A stretch of DNA of 64,000 nucleotides, from assembly GCF_001427145.1 (NCBI RefSeq), contig NZ_LMGL01000002.1:1-64000 (forward strand), in the 5' to 3' direction. Source of the DNA: Microbacterium sp. Root166. GTDB lineage: Bacteria > Actinomycetota > Actinomycetes > Actinomycetales > Microbacteriaceae. Shown piece after piece: positions 46,953-55,609 of this stretch (within the stretch, counting starts at the first letter, position 1; every line of letters starts with the position of its first letter). A program made the position numbers and the translations under genes. A model generated the notes under the pieces. The model did not search any database. It saw nothing but the letters and a program-made list of their open reading frames with translations, and had not been told where the DNA came from.

Positions 46953-49469
46953 TCAGCCCCTGTAGTCGTTCGTCCAGGACGACTCGGCGCCCGGCTCGAC
47001 CGCCACGTACGGCTTCGGCACGGCCGTGACCGTCACCTCGGCGCCGGCGTCGACCTGATGCGGGCCGTGATCGACGAGCTCGCCGTCGACGTAGTAGTCG
47101 AAGGATCCGTCGTTCGGCACGATCACCTTGTCGGGCTTCGAGCCCGGGAGGTCGACGAAGTTCGGCGTCTTCGGAGCGGCGACGCTCGTGGCGAGCGGCA
47201 CGTTCGCGAAGTCCATGTCGCTGGCCAGGTAGTAGCTCGTGTACGACGGCTGGTTGTACGTCGTGTTCTGGCGAGCCACCTCGGCGCGGTACTGCACGTC
47301 GTGCATGAGGGTCGTGAGCTTGTGCCCGGTCACCTCGGTGCTCGTGAAGATGCGCAGCGCCGACGAGTCGGTCGTGCGGACCAGGAGCTCTTCGCGCCAG
47401 TCGCCGAACACGTCGGCCACGAGCGACGGGTTGCCCTTGGTGCCGTTGTTCGTTCGGGTGTCGGTCGCCGTGAGCAGGCGGCCGCGCGTCCAGTCGTCGA
47501 TCGTGACGTTCTGGTCGCCCGAGCCGTTCACGATCTGCGTCGTAAGGTCGGCGGCCCAGCGGATCGACTGGTTCGTGCCCGGGATGCTGGTGCCCAGCAC
47601 CTCGCCGGTCGCGCTCAGCAGACCCGAGGCCTCGGTGCCGCCTGGCATGCTCGCCCACACCTCGATGCCCGGGACGTCGCTGCGGACGTCGCCGATCATC
47701 GCGCGGCCCGTGTCGCGGCCGGAGTACGCCCCGAACAGGACCTCGCCGGTCGCGGCATCCCTCATCGCCGACCCGTACGGGGCGAACGTGCCGCCCTCGT
47801 GCGCGGTCCAGATCTCGAGCCCCGGACGCGCCGGATCGATGTCGGTGACGTGCATCGCGTCGCCGTGTCCGAGGCGGACGTTCTCGCCCGGTGCCGCGCT
47901 GCCCTCGGGCAGCACATCGAACGAGCTGTACAGCAGCGATCCGTCGTGGTCGAGCGTCGCGGAGCCGTAGACGATCTCGTGCTTGCCGTCGCCGTCGACG
48001 TCGGCCGAGCTGAGCGAGTGATCGCCCTGCGTCGTGAGCGTGCCGTACTCCGGGTCGGTGCCGTCGCGCCCGTGCGGCCCGTCGTTGAACGGGTTCGTCA
48101 TGGGCACGTGGCCGCTGTCGACGAACCAGCGCTGGGTGAGCGCTTCGCCGTCCCAGTCGTAGGCCGCGATGGTCGAGCGCGTGTAGTAGCCCCGGGCGAA
48201 GATCGCCGACGGGTGCGTGCCGTCGAGGTAGGCCACGCCGGCCAGGAAGCGGTCGGAGCGGTTGGCGGGCTCGATGCGCGACATCGCGTAGTCGCCCCAC
48301 AGCAGGCCGTCATCGCCGCGTCCGGGCTCGTACGCCACGGTCTGCAGCTCTTCGCCGGTGGCCGAGTCGAAGACCGTGAGGTACTCGGGCCCGTCGACGA
48401 TGAAGCCCTCGAACTTGCGGAGCTCGTTGCGGGCGCTGCGCGTCGGAGCGTAGACGTCGAGGAAGTAGTCCGCGAGCTCGCCGGCTGCGGCATCCGAAAG
48501 CGGATACTCGTGCGCCACCGGAATGCCCCACGCCTCTTCGAGCGTGGCGGGCCAGTTGCCTGCGACGACCTCGGGGTGCTCGGTCCAGCCCTGGAACATC
48601 TCGATGAGGTGAGTGCGGTAGTCGTCGGCGCTCAGCCGGTAGTCGTCGTCGGGGGAGTACCCGGCGGCGATGTCCTCCGCGAGCATGGTGATGTCAGCGG
48701 ATGCCGCCACCGACCCGTCAACGTTGTACCGCGTCGACGTCGTTCCGGGCGCCGTCTTGAGCATCGTCTCGGACCGGCCGTCGCCGTCGAAGTCGTAGAC
48801 CATGAACTGCGTGTAGTGGGCGCCGGCGCGGATGTTCACGCCGAGGTCGATGCGGTTGAGCAGCGTGCCGTCGAACTCGTACGTGTCGACGTAGACCGGG
48901 CCGGTGTAGCCGCGCTGCGAGACGTCCTTCGAGTTCGAGGGGTCCCACTTCACGATGAACTCGTACGCGCCGTCGCCGTCGACGTCGGCCACCGAGACGT
49001 CGTTGGCCGAGTACGTGTAGGCCTCGCCGACGGGGGTGGTGCCGTCCGCGGGCTTCTGCAGCGGCAGGTCGTAGTAGCCGCTCTGCCAGGCCGACACCTC
49101 TGCGGACTGGTCGCCGACGACGTCGTGCCATGCCGGAGCCACGGTGTAGACGGAGGCCGCCGTGCCGTCGGGGTCGGAGAAGTTCGTGCTGTCGTCGACC
49201 GTGGCGATGCGCTCGCCGTCGCGGAACACCGCGAACGACGGACCGCTGAGGCCGGTGTCGGTGGCGGTCCCCGCCTCGGGGGCGAGCAGGCGCCAGCTGA
49301 GGAAGACGCCCTCGGTCGTCGAGACCGCGACGAGGCCGCGGTCGAGCGCCTCGAGCTGTGGTCGCTCGTCGCCGGCGTGCGCCGACACGGGCTGGACCAT
49401 CCCGAGGATCAGGGCGCCGGCGATGCCGCCGGCTGCCAGGGTGCGTGCGGATGTGCTGCGGAGATTCAT
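46953..49469 (-). CDS. Secreted rhamnogalacturonan lyase (PL11 family)
   Basis: An 838-aa protein with a signal peptide (AAGGIAGALILGMVQPVSA cleaved near residue 31). The N-terminal domain RPQLEALDRGLVAVSTTEGV and the eight-bladed propeller with Asp-rich calcium loops (DVDGDGAYEFIVKWDPSN, then YDFDGDGRSETMLKTAPGT) match polysaccharide lyase family 11. Such enzymes cut the rhamnose-galacturonate backbone of pectin by beta-elimination. Its promoter is surrounded by LacI-type operators. No other pectin genes are next to it. Confidence 0.92.
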   Translation of the reverse strand: MNLRSTSARTLAAGGIAGALILGMVQPVSAHAGDERPQLEALDRGLVAVSTTEGVFLSWRLLAPEAGTATDTGLSGPSFAVFRDGERIATVDDSTNFSDPDGTAASVYTVAPAWHDVVGDQSAEVSAWQSGYYDLPLQKPADGTTPVGEAYTYSANDVSVADVDGDGAYEFIVKWDPSNSKDVSQRGYTGPVYVDTYEFDGTLLNRIDLGVNIRAGAHYTQFMVYDFDGDGRSETMLKTAPGTTSTRYNVDGSVAASADITMLAEDIAAGYSPDDDYRLSADDYRTHLIEMFQGWTEHPEVVAGNWPATLEEAWGIPVAHEYPLSDAAAGELADYFLDVYAPTRSARNELRKFEGFIVDGPEYLTVFDSATGEELQTVAYEPGRGDDGLLWGDYAMSRIEPANRSDRFLAGVAYLDGTHPSAIFARGYYTRSTIAAYDWDGEALTQRWFVDSGHVPMTNPFNDGPHGRDGTDPEYGTLTTQGDHSLSSADVDGDGKHEIVYGSATLDHDGSLLYSSFDVLPEGSAAPGENVRLGHGDAMHVTDIDPARPGLEIWTAHEGGTFAPYGSAMRDAATGEVLFGAYSGRDTGRAMIGDVRSDVPGIEVWASMPGGTEASGLLSATGEVLGTSIPGTNQSIRWAADLTTQIVNGSGDQNVTIDDWTRGRLLTATDTRTNNGTKGNPSLVADVFGDWREELLVRTTDSSALRIFTSTEVTGHKLTTLMHDVQYRAEVARQNTTYNQPSYTSYYLASDMDFANVPLATSVAAPKTPNFVDLPGSKPDKVIVPNDGSFDYYVDGELVDHGPHQVDAGAEVTVTAVPKPYVAVEPGAESSWTNDYRG

Positions 49470-49497
49470 CGTCGAATCGCTCTCCCGGTTCGTGTGC

Positions 49498-49510
49498 GAA
49501 AACGCTTTCC
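49498..49510. promoter_or_regulatory. LacI/cre-like operator downstream of the PL11 promoter
   Basis: GAAAACGCTTTCC contains AANCGNTT in palindromic context and matches the core of the consensus TGNAANCGNTTNCA. It lies just after the predicted transcription start of the lyase gene, in the untranslated leader, where a bound repressor would block elongation. Confidence 0.6.
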
Positions 49511-49516
49511 GAGATG

Positions 49517-49545
49517 ACGGTAGTTCGCGGGTCCGACAGGGTCAA
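49517..49545 (-). promoter_or_regulatory. Promoter of the PL11 lyase gene
   Basis: On the minus strand TTGACC, a 17-bp spacer and TACCGT form a good sigma-70-type promoter ending about 50 bases before the lyase start codon at 49469. A cre-like operator follows it and a 24-bp palindrome precedes it. Confidence 0.7.
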
Positions 49546-49546
49546 C

Positions 49547-49570
49547 GATCATTGGAACGTTTTAATGATC
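49547..49570. promoter_or_regulatory. 24-bp palindrome directly upstream of the PL11 -35 box
   Basis: GATCATT (49547-49553) and AATGATC (49564-49570) enclose GGAACGTTTT, whose core AACGTT is itself palindromic. The AANCGNTT-like centre suggests a second LacI-family site, or a site for an activator placed next to the -35. Confidence 0.6.
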
Positions 49571-49582
49571 CGGCGGCACATG

Positions 49583-49639
49583 CGAGTTGCCACTTCCGGC
49601 GGGATACCCGGGGAGGGAACCGCCAGAAGTGGCAACTCG
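49583..49639. terminator. Long hairpin downstream of glgP
   Basis: CGAGTTGCCACTTCCGGCGG (49583-49602) pairs with 49620-49639 with one mismatch, over a 17-base loop. It lies eleven bases beyond the glgP stop on the minus strand and insulates glgP from the lyase promoter region. A 20-bp stem is unusually long for a simple terminator. Confidence 0.8.
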
Positions 49640-49649
49640 ACCACGAGGG

Positions 49650-52208
49650 TCAGGACGCGTAGGTCACAAGCCCCAGCTCCACGGCCGAGACGAGCTGCGG
49701 ATGCCGCGGCACGACGCGCACGGTGTAGCCGAAGGTGCCCGTCACGGTGAGCGGCAGCGTTCCGGTGAACGTGGTCACGCCGTCGACGGCGGGCCCTGCG
49801 GGGGAGAGGCGGTGCACCGAGTGCTCGCGCGCGAGCGCGTCGTCCTCGTTCGTGCGGCCGTAGGCCAGCTCGACGGCCACGTCGTCGGGCGACAGGCCGT
49901 CCAGGCGCACCCCCGCGCTCACCTCGAGCACATCACCGGCCTGCGCCTGCGACGGGATGCCGGACGAGTCCACGTTCGCGATCGACACCCGCGGCCAGGC
50001 ATCCTTCACCCGCGTGACGAAGGCCGCGAGAGCCCGAGCCTCGGCGAAGCCGTCCGCTCGCAGTGCCGCGTCGTGCGAGGCCGCCGGGCCGTAGAGCCGC
50101 GTGACGTAATCCTGCACCATGCGGTCGCTCGTCGCCTTGGTCCCGAGGTCGGTCATGGTGTGGCGCACCATCTGCAGCCACCGCAGCGGAATGCCGCCCT
50201 CTCGCTCGTAGAACCGCGGCACCAGCTGGTGCTCGATGAGGTCGTAGAGAGCGGATGCCTCGGCGTCGTCGCGCTCCTCGTCGTTCGCGGCGGTGTCGGC
50301 GGTGGGGATTGCCCAGCCGTTCTCGCCGTCGTACCACTCGTCCCACCAGCCGTCGAGGATCGACAGGTTCAGCACGCCGTTCAGCGCCGCCTTCATGCCG
50401 CTCGTGCCGCACGCCTCGAGCGGGCGCAGCGGGTTGTTGAGCCACACGTCGCAGCCGGGGTAGAGGTCCTTGGCGAGCGTGATGTCGTAGTCCGGCAGGA
50501 AGACGATGCGCCCGCGCACCTTGGGGTCGCGGCTGAAGCGCACGAGCTGCTGGATGAGGATCTTGCCCGAGTCGTCGGCCGGGTGCGACTTGCCGCCGAT
50601 CACGATCTGCACGGGGCGTTCGGGGTCGGTCAGCAGGCGCGTCAGGCGCTCCGGGTCGCGCAGCATGAGCGTCAGCCGCTTGTAGGTCGGCACACGGCGC
50701 GCGAAGCCGATCGTGAGCACCTCGGGGTCGAGCAGCTCGTCGATCCAGCCGGGCGTGATCCCGCTGCCGTTCGACACGGATGCCGCGACCCGCCGTCGCG
50801 CCTCGGCGACGAGCTCGCCTTTCATGTGCTGACGGACGCCCCAGAGCTCGGCATCCGTCACCGACTCACGGTTCGTCCAGTCGTGGGTGTCCGTGTGGGC
50901 ATCGCCGAACACGCGCTCGCTGACGGCCTTGAGCGCCGGGTGCACCCAGGTGGGCGCGTGCACGCCGTTGGTGATCGAGGTGATCGGCACCTCTTCGGTG
51001 TCGATGCCGGGCCAGAGCTGCCCGAACATGCCGCGGCTGACCTCGCCGTGCAGCACCGAGACGCCGTTCGCGTGCTGGCCGAGGTGCAGGCCGAGCACGG
51101 CCATGTTGAACACGCCCTGGTCGCCGCCGTCCCACGTCTCGAGTCCGAGCGAGATCGCGCGGCCCGCGTCGAGGTTCTGGAACAGGCCGCTGGAGAGGAA
51201 GTCGGCGATCATGTCGCGCGGGAACCGGTCGATGCCGGCGGGGACCGGCGTGTGGGTCGTGAAGACGGTGGAGGCCCGCACCTGGGCGAGCGCGCTGTCG
51301 AAATCGAGCCCGTCCTGCGTGATGAGCTCCGACATCCGCTCCAGGCCCTGGAACCCGGCGTGGCCCTCGTTGGTGTGGTAGACGTCCGGCGCGGGGCGGC
51401 CCGCGGTGGCGGACCATGCGCGCACCGCGCGCACGCCGCCGACGCCGAGCAGCAGCTCCTGCAGCAGACGGTGCTCACCACCGCCGCCGTAGAGGCGGTC
51501 GGTGACCTTGCGCAGCTCTTCGGAGTTCGAGGGCGTTTCGGAGTCCAGCAGCAGCAGCGGGATGCGGCCGATGTCGGCCACCCAGACGCGCGCGTGCAGG
51601 CGACGGTCGCCGGGCAGGTCGAGCGCGATCTCGACGGGCGCGCCCGCCTGGTCGCGCAGCAGCGTCAGACCGAGGCCGTACGGGTCGAGCAGCGGGTAAC
51701 TCTCGCGCTGCCAGCCGTCGTCGCCGATGGACTGGCGGAAGTAGCCCGCCCGGTAGAACAGGCCGACGCCGGTCAGCGGCACGCCCAGGTCGGATGCGCT
51801 CTTGAGGTGATCGCCGGCCAGGATGCCGAGCCCGCCGGAGTACTGCGGCAGCGAGCCGTCGACGCCGAACTCGGGCGAGAAGTAGGCGATGTGCGCGGGC
51901 TTCGGCCCCTCGAGGCGCTGGAACCAGCGATCGCCGTCGAGGTACGCCGTGAGTCGCTCGTCCTCTTCACGCACGCGCTGGACGAACTCTTCGTCGTGGG
52001 CGAGCTCGTCGAGGCGCTCCTGACCGAGAGCGCCGAGCATGCGGGCGGGGTTCGCGCCGATCTCGGTCCACAGCTCGGGATCCATCGACGCGAAGAGCGC
52101 ATGCGTCGCCCGGCTCCACGACCAGCGCCAGTTCGCGGCGAGGCGGTCGAGGGGAGCGAGGGTTTCGGAGAGGACGGGGCGGACGGTGAACGTTCGGATG
52201 GCCTTCAC
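49650..52208 (-). CDS. glgP: Alpha-glucan phosphorylase
   Basis: An 852-aa PLP enzyme releasing glucose 1-phosphate from glycogen or maltodextrin. GTG 52208 is the start of a leaderless transcript (TAGAAT seven bases before). The N-terminal helical DUF3417 domain (LAANWRWSWSRATHALFASM) marks the short GlgP subfamily. The phosphorylase core carries TNEGHAGFQGLERMSEL, TTHTPVPAGIDRFP and the PLP lysine K606 in GTSGMKAALNG. The end is a beta domain with an immunoglobulin-like fold. The upstream operator matches the LacI consensus exactly. Confidence 0.94.
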   Translation of the reverse strand: MKAIRTFTVRPVLSETLAPLDRLAANWRWSWSRATHALFASMDPELWTEIGANPARMLGALGQERLDELAHDEEFVQRVREEDERLTAYLDGDRWFQRLEGPKPAHIAYFSPEFGVDGSLPQYSGGLGILAGDHLKSASDLGVPLTGVGLFYRAGYFRQSIGDDGWQRESYPLLDPYGLGLTLLRDQAGAPVEIALDLPGDRRLHARVWVADIGRIPLLLLDSETPSNSEELRKVTDRLYGGGGEHRLLQELLLGVGGVRAVRAWSATAGRPAPDVYHTNEGHAGFQGLERMSELITQDGLDFDSALAQVRASTVFTTHTPVPAGIDRFPRDMIADFLSSGLFQNLDAGRAISLGLETWDGGDQGVFNMAVLGLHLGQHANGVSVLHGEVSRGMFGQLWPGIDTEEVPITSITNGVHAPTWVHPALKAVSERVFGDAHTDTHDWTNRESVTDAELWGVRQHMKGELVAEARRRVAASVSNGSGITPGWIDELLDPEVLTIGFARRVPTYKRLTLMLRDPERLTRLLTDPERPVQIVIGGKSHPADDSGKILIQQLVRFSRDPKVRGRIVFLPDYDITLAKDLYPGCDVWLNNPLRPLEACGTSGMKAALNGVLNLSILDGWWDEWYDGENGWAIPTADTAANDEERDDAEASALYDLIEHQLVPRFYEREGGIPLRWLQMVRHTMTDLGTKATSDRMVQDYVTRLYGPAASHDAALRADGFAEARALAAFVTRVKDAWPRVSIANVDSSGIPSQAQAGDVLEVSAGVRLDGLSPDDVAVELAYGRTNEDDALAREHSVHRLSPAGPAVDGVTTFTGTLPLTVTGTFGYTVRVVPRHPQLVSAVELGLVTYAS

Positions 52209-52215
52209 GCGAGCG

Positions 52216-52246
52216 ATTCTAGGGGTCGAAGATGAAAACGCTTGCA
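52216..52246 (-). promoter_or_regulatory. glgP promoter with a perfect LacI/cre-type operator
   Basis: TAGAAT (52216-52221) is the -10, seven bases before the GTG. TGCAAGCGTTTTCA (52233-52246, minus strand) matches TGNAANCGNTTNCA at every fixed position and covers the -35 region. A LacI-family repressor is the expected ligand. A GGATGCC/GGCATCC inverted pair lies just upstream at 52254-52276. Confidence 0.72.
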
Positions 52247-52332
52247 CTGATACGGATGCCGCGGCCTCCGGCATCCCGAACCGCTTGTCAAGGCCGGGGA
52301 GCCTGGGCGGGCCCGGGTCTAGGCTCGGGCAC

Positions 52333-52566
52333 ATGGCTATCGCACGACTGCACGGAGGCCCGCTCGACGGGCAGCTCCTTCCCCTGGATGACGCCGACCT
52401 CGACCGCATGATCGTCCCGTACAGCGAGACGCAGGTCGTCTATGAGCGCAAGGGCGAACCCGGCAACACCGGGGAGTCCGACGGCCCCACCGAAACCGAA
52501 TTCTGGTTCGTCGAGGCCGAGGGTGAGATCGACCCCTTCAGCGACCAGGCGCGTGACCGCCGCTGA
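52333..52566 (+). CDS. Small conserved acidic protein
   Basis: A 77-aa protein. ATG 52333 lies seven bases after TAGGCT, suggesting a leaderless message. The text ARLHGGPLDGQLLPLDDADL and TEFWFVEAEG suggests a compact beta fold. Homologues exist in Microbacteriaceae with no function. It overlaps the CYTH gene by 14 bases. Confidence 0.7.
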   Translation: MAIARLHGGPLDGQLLPLDDADLDRMIVPYSETQVVYERKGEPGNTGESDGPTETEFWFVEAEGEIDPFSDQARDRR

Positions 52567-53194
52567 GCCCGGAGCAGGCCCGGCGCAGTCGTTCGAGGTC
52601 GAGCTGAAGTTCGACGTCGACGACGACACCCCGCTGCCCGACTGGTCGGGTCTGCCGGGTGTGGCGTCGGTGGGTGCCGCAGAGCCTCGGGAGCTGGATG
52701 CCCGGTACCTCGACACCGCCGAGCTGACCCTGGCACGCGCGGGCTACGCGCTGCGTCGCCGCAGCGGCGGTCCTGACGCCGGGTGGCACCTCAAGGGGCC
52801 GAAGGTCGGCGAGGGCCGCGTCGAGCTGCAGTGGCCGCTCGACGACGGCGCGTCCGGTGCTCTCGTCGTTCCCGGTCCGGTGCTGGCCGAGATCGAGCCG
52901 CTGACGGGGGAGCCGCTGTCGCCGCTCGCACGCATCCGCAACGCACGCACGGCGTACGCCCTGCGCGCGGCCGATGGCTCCGTCATCGCCGAGTTCGCCG
53001 ACGACCACGTCATCGCGACCGATGAGCGCTCGGGCCTCGAGCGGCGCTGGCGCGAATGGGAGCTCGAGCTCGGCGCGGGCGCCGCCCCCGTCGACCCCGC
53101 CGCGTTCTTCGCCGCGGCCGAGGCGGCCGTGCACGCCGCCGGCGGCCGGGCCGCGGCATCCGCTTCGAAGCTGGCTCGCGCGCTCGGAGCCTGA
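52553..53194 (+). CDS. CYTH domain protein
   Basis: A 213-aa triphosphate tunnel protein. The defining ExExK motif is FEVELKFDVDD near residue 14. Alternating acidic and basic strands follow (ARYLDTAELTLARAGYALRR, then LQWPLDD, and YALRAADGSVIAEFADDHV). The family includes thiamine triphosphatase, tripolyphosphatase and adenylyl cyclase class IV; which applies is unknown. A CHAD domain, common in larger members, is absent. It starts at GTG 52553 within the previous gene. Confidence 0.88.
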   Translation: MTAAEPGAGPAQSFEVELKFDVDDDTPLPDWSGLPGVASVGAAEPRELDARYLDTAELTLARAGYALRRRSGGPDAGWHLKGPKVGEGRVELQWPLDDGASGALVVPGPVLAEIEPLTGEPLSPLARIRNARTAYALRAADGSVIAEFADDHVIATDERSGLERRWREWELELGAGAAPVDPAAFFAAAEAAVHAAGGRAAASASKLARALGA

Positions 53195-53215
53195 TCGCGC
53201 CCGCACCAGACTGAC

Positions 53216-53313
53216 GCTGAAACGGTCCAGAGCGCGCAAACGGCGGTTCCGGCATGCCGACTCACGTCATTCGTGCACTCTCGGCACCAACTCGGCCCCG
53301 CACCGACGAGAAA
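53216..53313 (+). repeat. 98-bp intergenic repeat, copy 1
   Basis: This 98-bp unit begins GCTGAAACGGTCCAGAG and ends CCGCACCGACGAGAAA. It is repeated at 53380-53477 with a few substitutions, and each copy runs directly into a terminator hairpin. No open frame is shared by the two copies. Together they fill the 329-bp gap between the CYTH and lpd genes. Confidence 0.85.
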
Positions 53314-53346
53314 CGCCCCGGACCCACGAAGGGTCAGGGGCGTTTC
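53310..53346. terminator. Terminator after the first 98-bp repeat
   Basis: GAAACGCCCC-G-GACCC (53310-53325) pairs with GGGTC-A-GGGGCGTTTC (53331-53346) with one internal mismatch and loop ACGAA. It is followed by the inverted GTTGAGCGAGCGAAA repeat element at 53341-53373, which shares its foot. Confidence 0.82.
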
Positions 53347-53379
53347 GTCTCGTTTCGCTCGCTCAACGACCAGGCTGGT

Positions 53380-53477
53380 GCTGAAACGGTCCAGAGTGCG
53401 CAAACGGCGGTTGCGGCATCCGGATTCATGTCATTCGTGCACTCTCGGCACCAACTCGGCCCCGCACCGACGAGAAA
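53380..53477 (+). repeat. 98-bp intergenic repeat, copy 2
   Basis: Second copy of the unit at 53216-53313, with differences clustered around bases 18-50 of the unit and the last 45 bases identical. It again leads straight into a terminator (53476-53507). The distance between copy starts is 164 bp. Confidence 0.85.
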
Positions 53478-53507
53478 GCCCCGGACCTGCGAGCAGGTCC
53501 GGGGCTT
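53476..53507. terminator. Terminator between the CYTH and lpd genes
   Basis: AAGCCCCGGACCTG (53476-53489) pairs perfectly with 53494-53507 around CGAG. It lies 16 bases from the lpd stop, so it can end the lpd transcript on the minus strand and stop any read-through from the plus strand. Confidence 0.9.
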
Positions 53508-53523
53508 CGTGCTGATCAGCCGA

Positions 53524-54921
53524 TCAGAGGTTGATCATGTGGCCGGCGAGGCCGTGGAAGGCCTCCTGCACGGCCTCCGACAGCGTCGGGTGCGTGTGGA
53601 CGTTGCGCGCGGCCTCGAGGGCGGTGAGGTCCCACTTCTGCGCGAGCGTCAGCTCGGGAAGCAGCTCGGAGACGTCGGGGCCGATGAGGTGGCCGCCGAG
53701 CAGCTCGAGGTGCTCGCCGTCGGCGATGAGCTTGACGAAGCCGATGGGCTCGCCCAGGCCGTTCGCCTTGCCGTTGGCCGAGAACGGGAACTTCGCGACC
53801 TTGACGTCGTAGCCGGCGTCGCGCGCCTGCTGCTCGGTGAGGCCGAACGACGCGACCTGCGGCGAGCAGAACGTCGCGCGAGGCATCATGCGGTAGTCGC
53901 CGAGGGTCATGGTCTCGGCCTTGCCGATGGTCTCGGCGGCCACGACGGCCTGCGCCTCGGCCACGTGGGCCAGCTGGAGCTTGGCGGTGACGTCGCCGAT
54001 CGCGTAGATGTGCGGCACGTTGGTGTGCATGTGGTCGTCGATGTCGATCGCGCCGCGGTCGGTCAGCTTCACGCCGGTGTTCTCGAGCCCGAAGCCCTCG
54101 ACGTTGGCGGCGAAGCCGATCGACATGAGCACCTTGTCGGCGTCGATCGAGCCGGCGCTGCCGTCCTTGGCGGTGTAGGTCACGGTGACCTTGTCGCCGT
54201 GGTCGGTGACCGTCTCGACCTTGGTCGAGGTGAGGATCTCGACGCCGTAGCCCTTGTACTGGCGCGTGATCTCCTTCGACACGTCGGCGTCCTCGTTGGG
54301 GAGGGCGCGGTCGAGGAACTCGATGATCGTGACCTTGACGCCGTAGTTGGCGAGCACGAAGGCGAACTCCATGCCGATCGCACCGGCGCCCACGACCACC
54401 ATCGAGGTGGGCAGCTCACGCGTGAGGATCTGCTCCTCGTACGTGACGACGTTCTGGCTGAGGTTCACGCCGGGAAGCAGGCGCACCTTCGAGCCGGTCG
54501 CGATGATCGCGTTGTCGAAGGTCACGTCCTCGGTGGAGCCGTCGGCCTTCGTCACCGTGATGGCGTTGGGGCCGGTGAACGACCCGCGCCCCTCGTACTC
54601 GGTGACCTTGTTCTTCTTCATCAGGTAGTGGATGCCCTTGACGTGGGTGTCCGCCACCTTGCGGCTGCGATCCCACGCGACGCCGAAGTCGAAGTGCACG
54701 TCGCCGGAGATGCCGAACAGCTCCGCCTTGTGGTGGAACTGGTGGGCGAGGTCCGCGTTCTTCAGGAGCGCCTTGGAAGGGATGCACCCCACGTTCAGGC
54801 ACACACCGCCCCAGTACTTCTCTTCGATGATCGCGACCGACAGGCCGAGCTGTGCGCTGCGCACGGCCGCGACGTACCCGCCGGGGCCCGCGCCGAGGAT
54901 GACGACGTCGTAGTGAGGCAT
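53524..54921 (-). CDS. lpdA: Dihydrolipoyl dehydrogenase
   Basis: A 465-aa flavoprotein, the E3 component of 2-oxoacid dehydrogenases. The FAD site is [15 protein letters not shown] at residues 6-20. The redox disulfide is C41 and C46 in [13 protein letters not shown]. The NAD site is [17 protein letters not shown]. The second FAD segment is YAIGDVT, and the active-site His-Glu is in [13 protein letters not shown] near the C-terminus. It is not next to other complex genes, so it is shared. Confidence 0.96.
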   Translation of the reverse strand: MPHYDVVILGAGPGGYVAAVRSAQLGLSVAIIEEKYWGGVCLNVGCIPSKALLKNADLAHQFHHKAELFGISGDVHFDFGVAWDRSRKVADTHVKGIHYLMKKNKVTEYEGRGSFTGPNAITVTKADGSTEDVTFDNAIIATGSKVRLLPGVNLSQNVVTYEEQILTRELPTSMVVVGAGAIGMEFAFVLANYGVKVTIIEFLDRALPNEDADVSKEITRQYKGYGVEILTSTKVETVTDHGDKVTVTYTAKDGSAGSIDADKVLMSIGFAANVEGFGLENTGVKLTDRGAIDIDDHMHTNVPHIYAIGDVTAKLQLAHVAEAQAVVAAETIGKAETMTLGDYRMMPRATFCSPQVASFGLTEQQARDAGYDVKVAKFPFSANGKANGLGEPIGFVKLIADGEHLELLGGHLIGPDVSELLPELTLAQKWDLTALEAARNVHTHPTLSEAVQEAFHGLAGHMINL

Positions 54922-54930
54922 GCCTCCAGC

Positions 54931-55602
54931 CTATCGGTCGGCCGGGGGCTCAGATTCGGTCGGCGTCGACGTCGGGGAGGCCGCGAGGCGGGCCTTCTCG
55001 CGGCGCGAGCGCGTGGCCAGCGAGTACACCAGGGCGCCGATTCCGGCCAGCAGCAGCACGAGGCCGCCGATGATCCAGGGCGTCGAGTCCACCTTCGAGG
55101 CGGGGACGGGCTCGGGGGTCGCTTCGGTCGTCTCGACCGGGTTGGAGGCGCCGTCGGTCGGAGTGGGCAGAGGATCGGCGGGCTCGCTCGGCGCGGGCTC
55201 GGCGGTGACCGTGAACGAGAGCTGCCCCGAGATGGGGTGGCCGTCGCTGGAGACGACCTTCCAGAGCACCGTGACGGCACCGGACGCCTCGCCCGCGAGC
55301 GGCTGCGTCAGCACGTTGTCCTGCGCGGACGGCTCACCGTCGACGAGAGAGGTGCCCGCGGCATCCGTCACCTCCACGACCGACGCGCCCGCGTCGGTCG
55401 CGATCGCCCCGCTGAAAGTGAGCGTGAGGGCGGCCGGAAGCGCGTCGAGCTGTGCGCCGGCGGCGGGATCGCTGCCGATGAGCTCATCGTGGGCAAGGGC
55501 GGGGGATGCCGGAGCCACCAGCACCGCGAAGGCCACCAGGAGCGCTGCGATCAGCGCCGCGAGTCGGGGCGAACGGGTAGCGGGGAGTGCCGAAGTCTTC
55601 AC
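54931..55602 (-). CDS. CopC domain copper-binding membrane protein
   Basis: A 223-aa protein read from GTG 55602, seven bases after a TAGGGT box. A signal peptide ends near ASPALAH. The mature start HDELIGSDPAAGAQLD gives the N-terminal His of the CopC copper site, and VVSSDGHPISGQLSF supplies the second His. A Pro/Thr-rich linker and one C-terminal membrane helix follow. Copper binding on the outer face of the membrane is inferred. It is divergent from the Csp-like gene. Confidence 0.88.
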   Translation of the reverse strand: MKTSALPATRSPRLAALIAALLVAFAVLVAPASPALAHDELIGSDPAAGAQLDALPAALTLTFSGAIATDAGASVVEVTDAAGTSLVDGEPSAQDNVLTQPLAGEASGAVTVLWKVVSSDGHPISGQLSFTVTAEPAPSEPADPLPTPTDGASNPVETTEATPEPVPASKVDSTPWIIGGLVLLLAGIGALVYSLATRSRREKARLAASPTSTPTESEPPADR

Positions 55603-55609
55603 CCGATCA

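Noticed and set aside
46950-52235. Two plus-strand open frames of over 850 codons each opposite PL11 and glgP
   Set aside because: Their composition (runs of Val, Arg, Asp, His, Gly) is that expected from the complement of GC-rich genes, while the minus-strand frames encode clear enzymes with signal peptide and PLP site.
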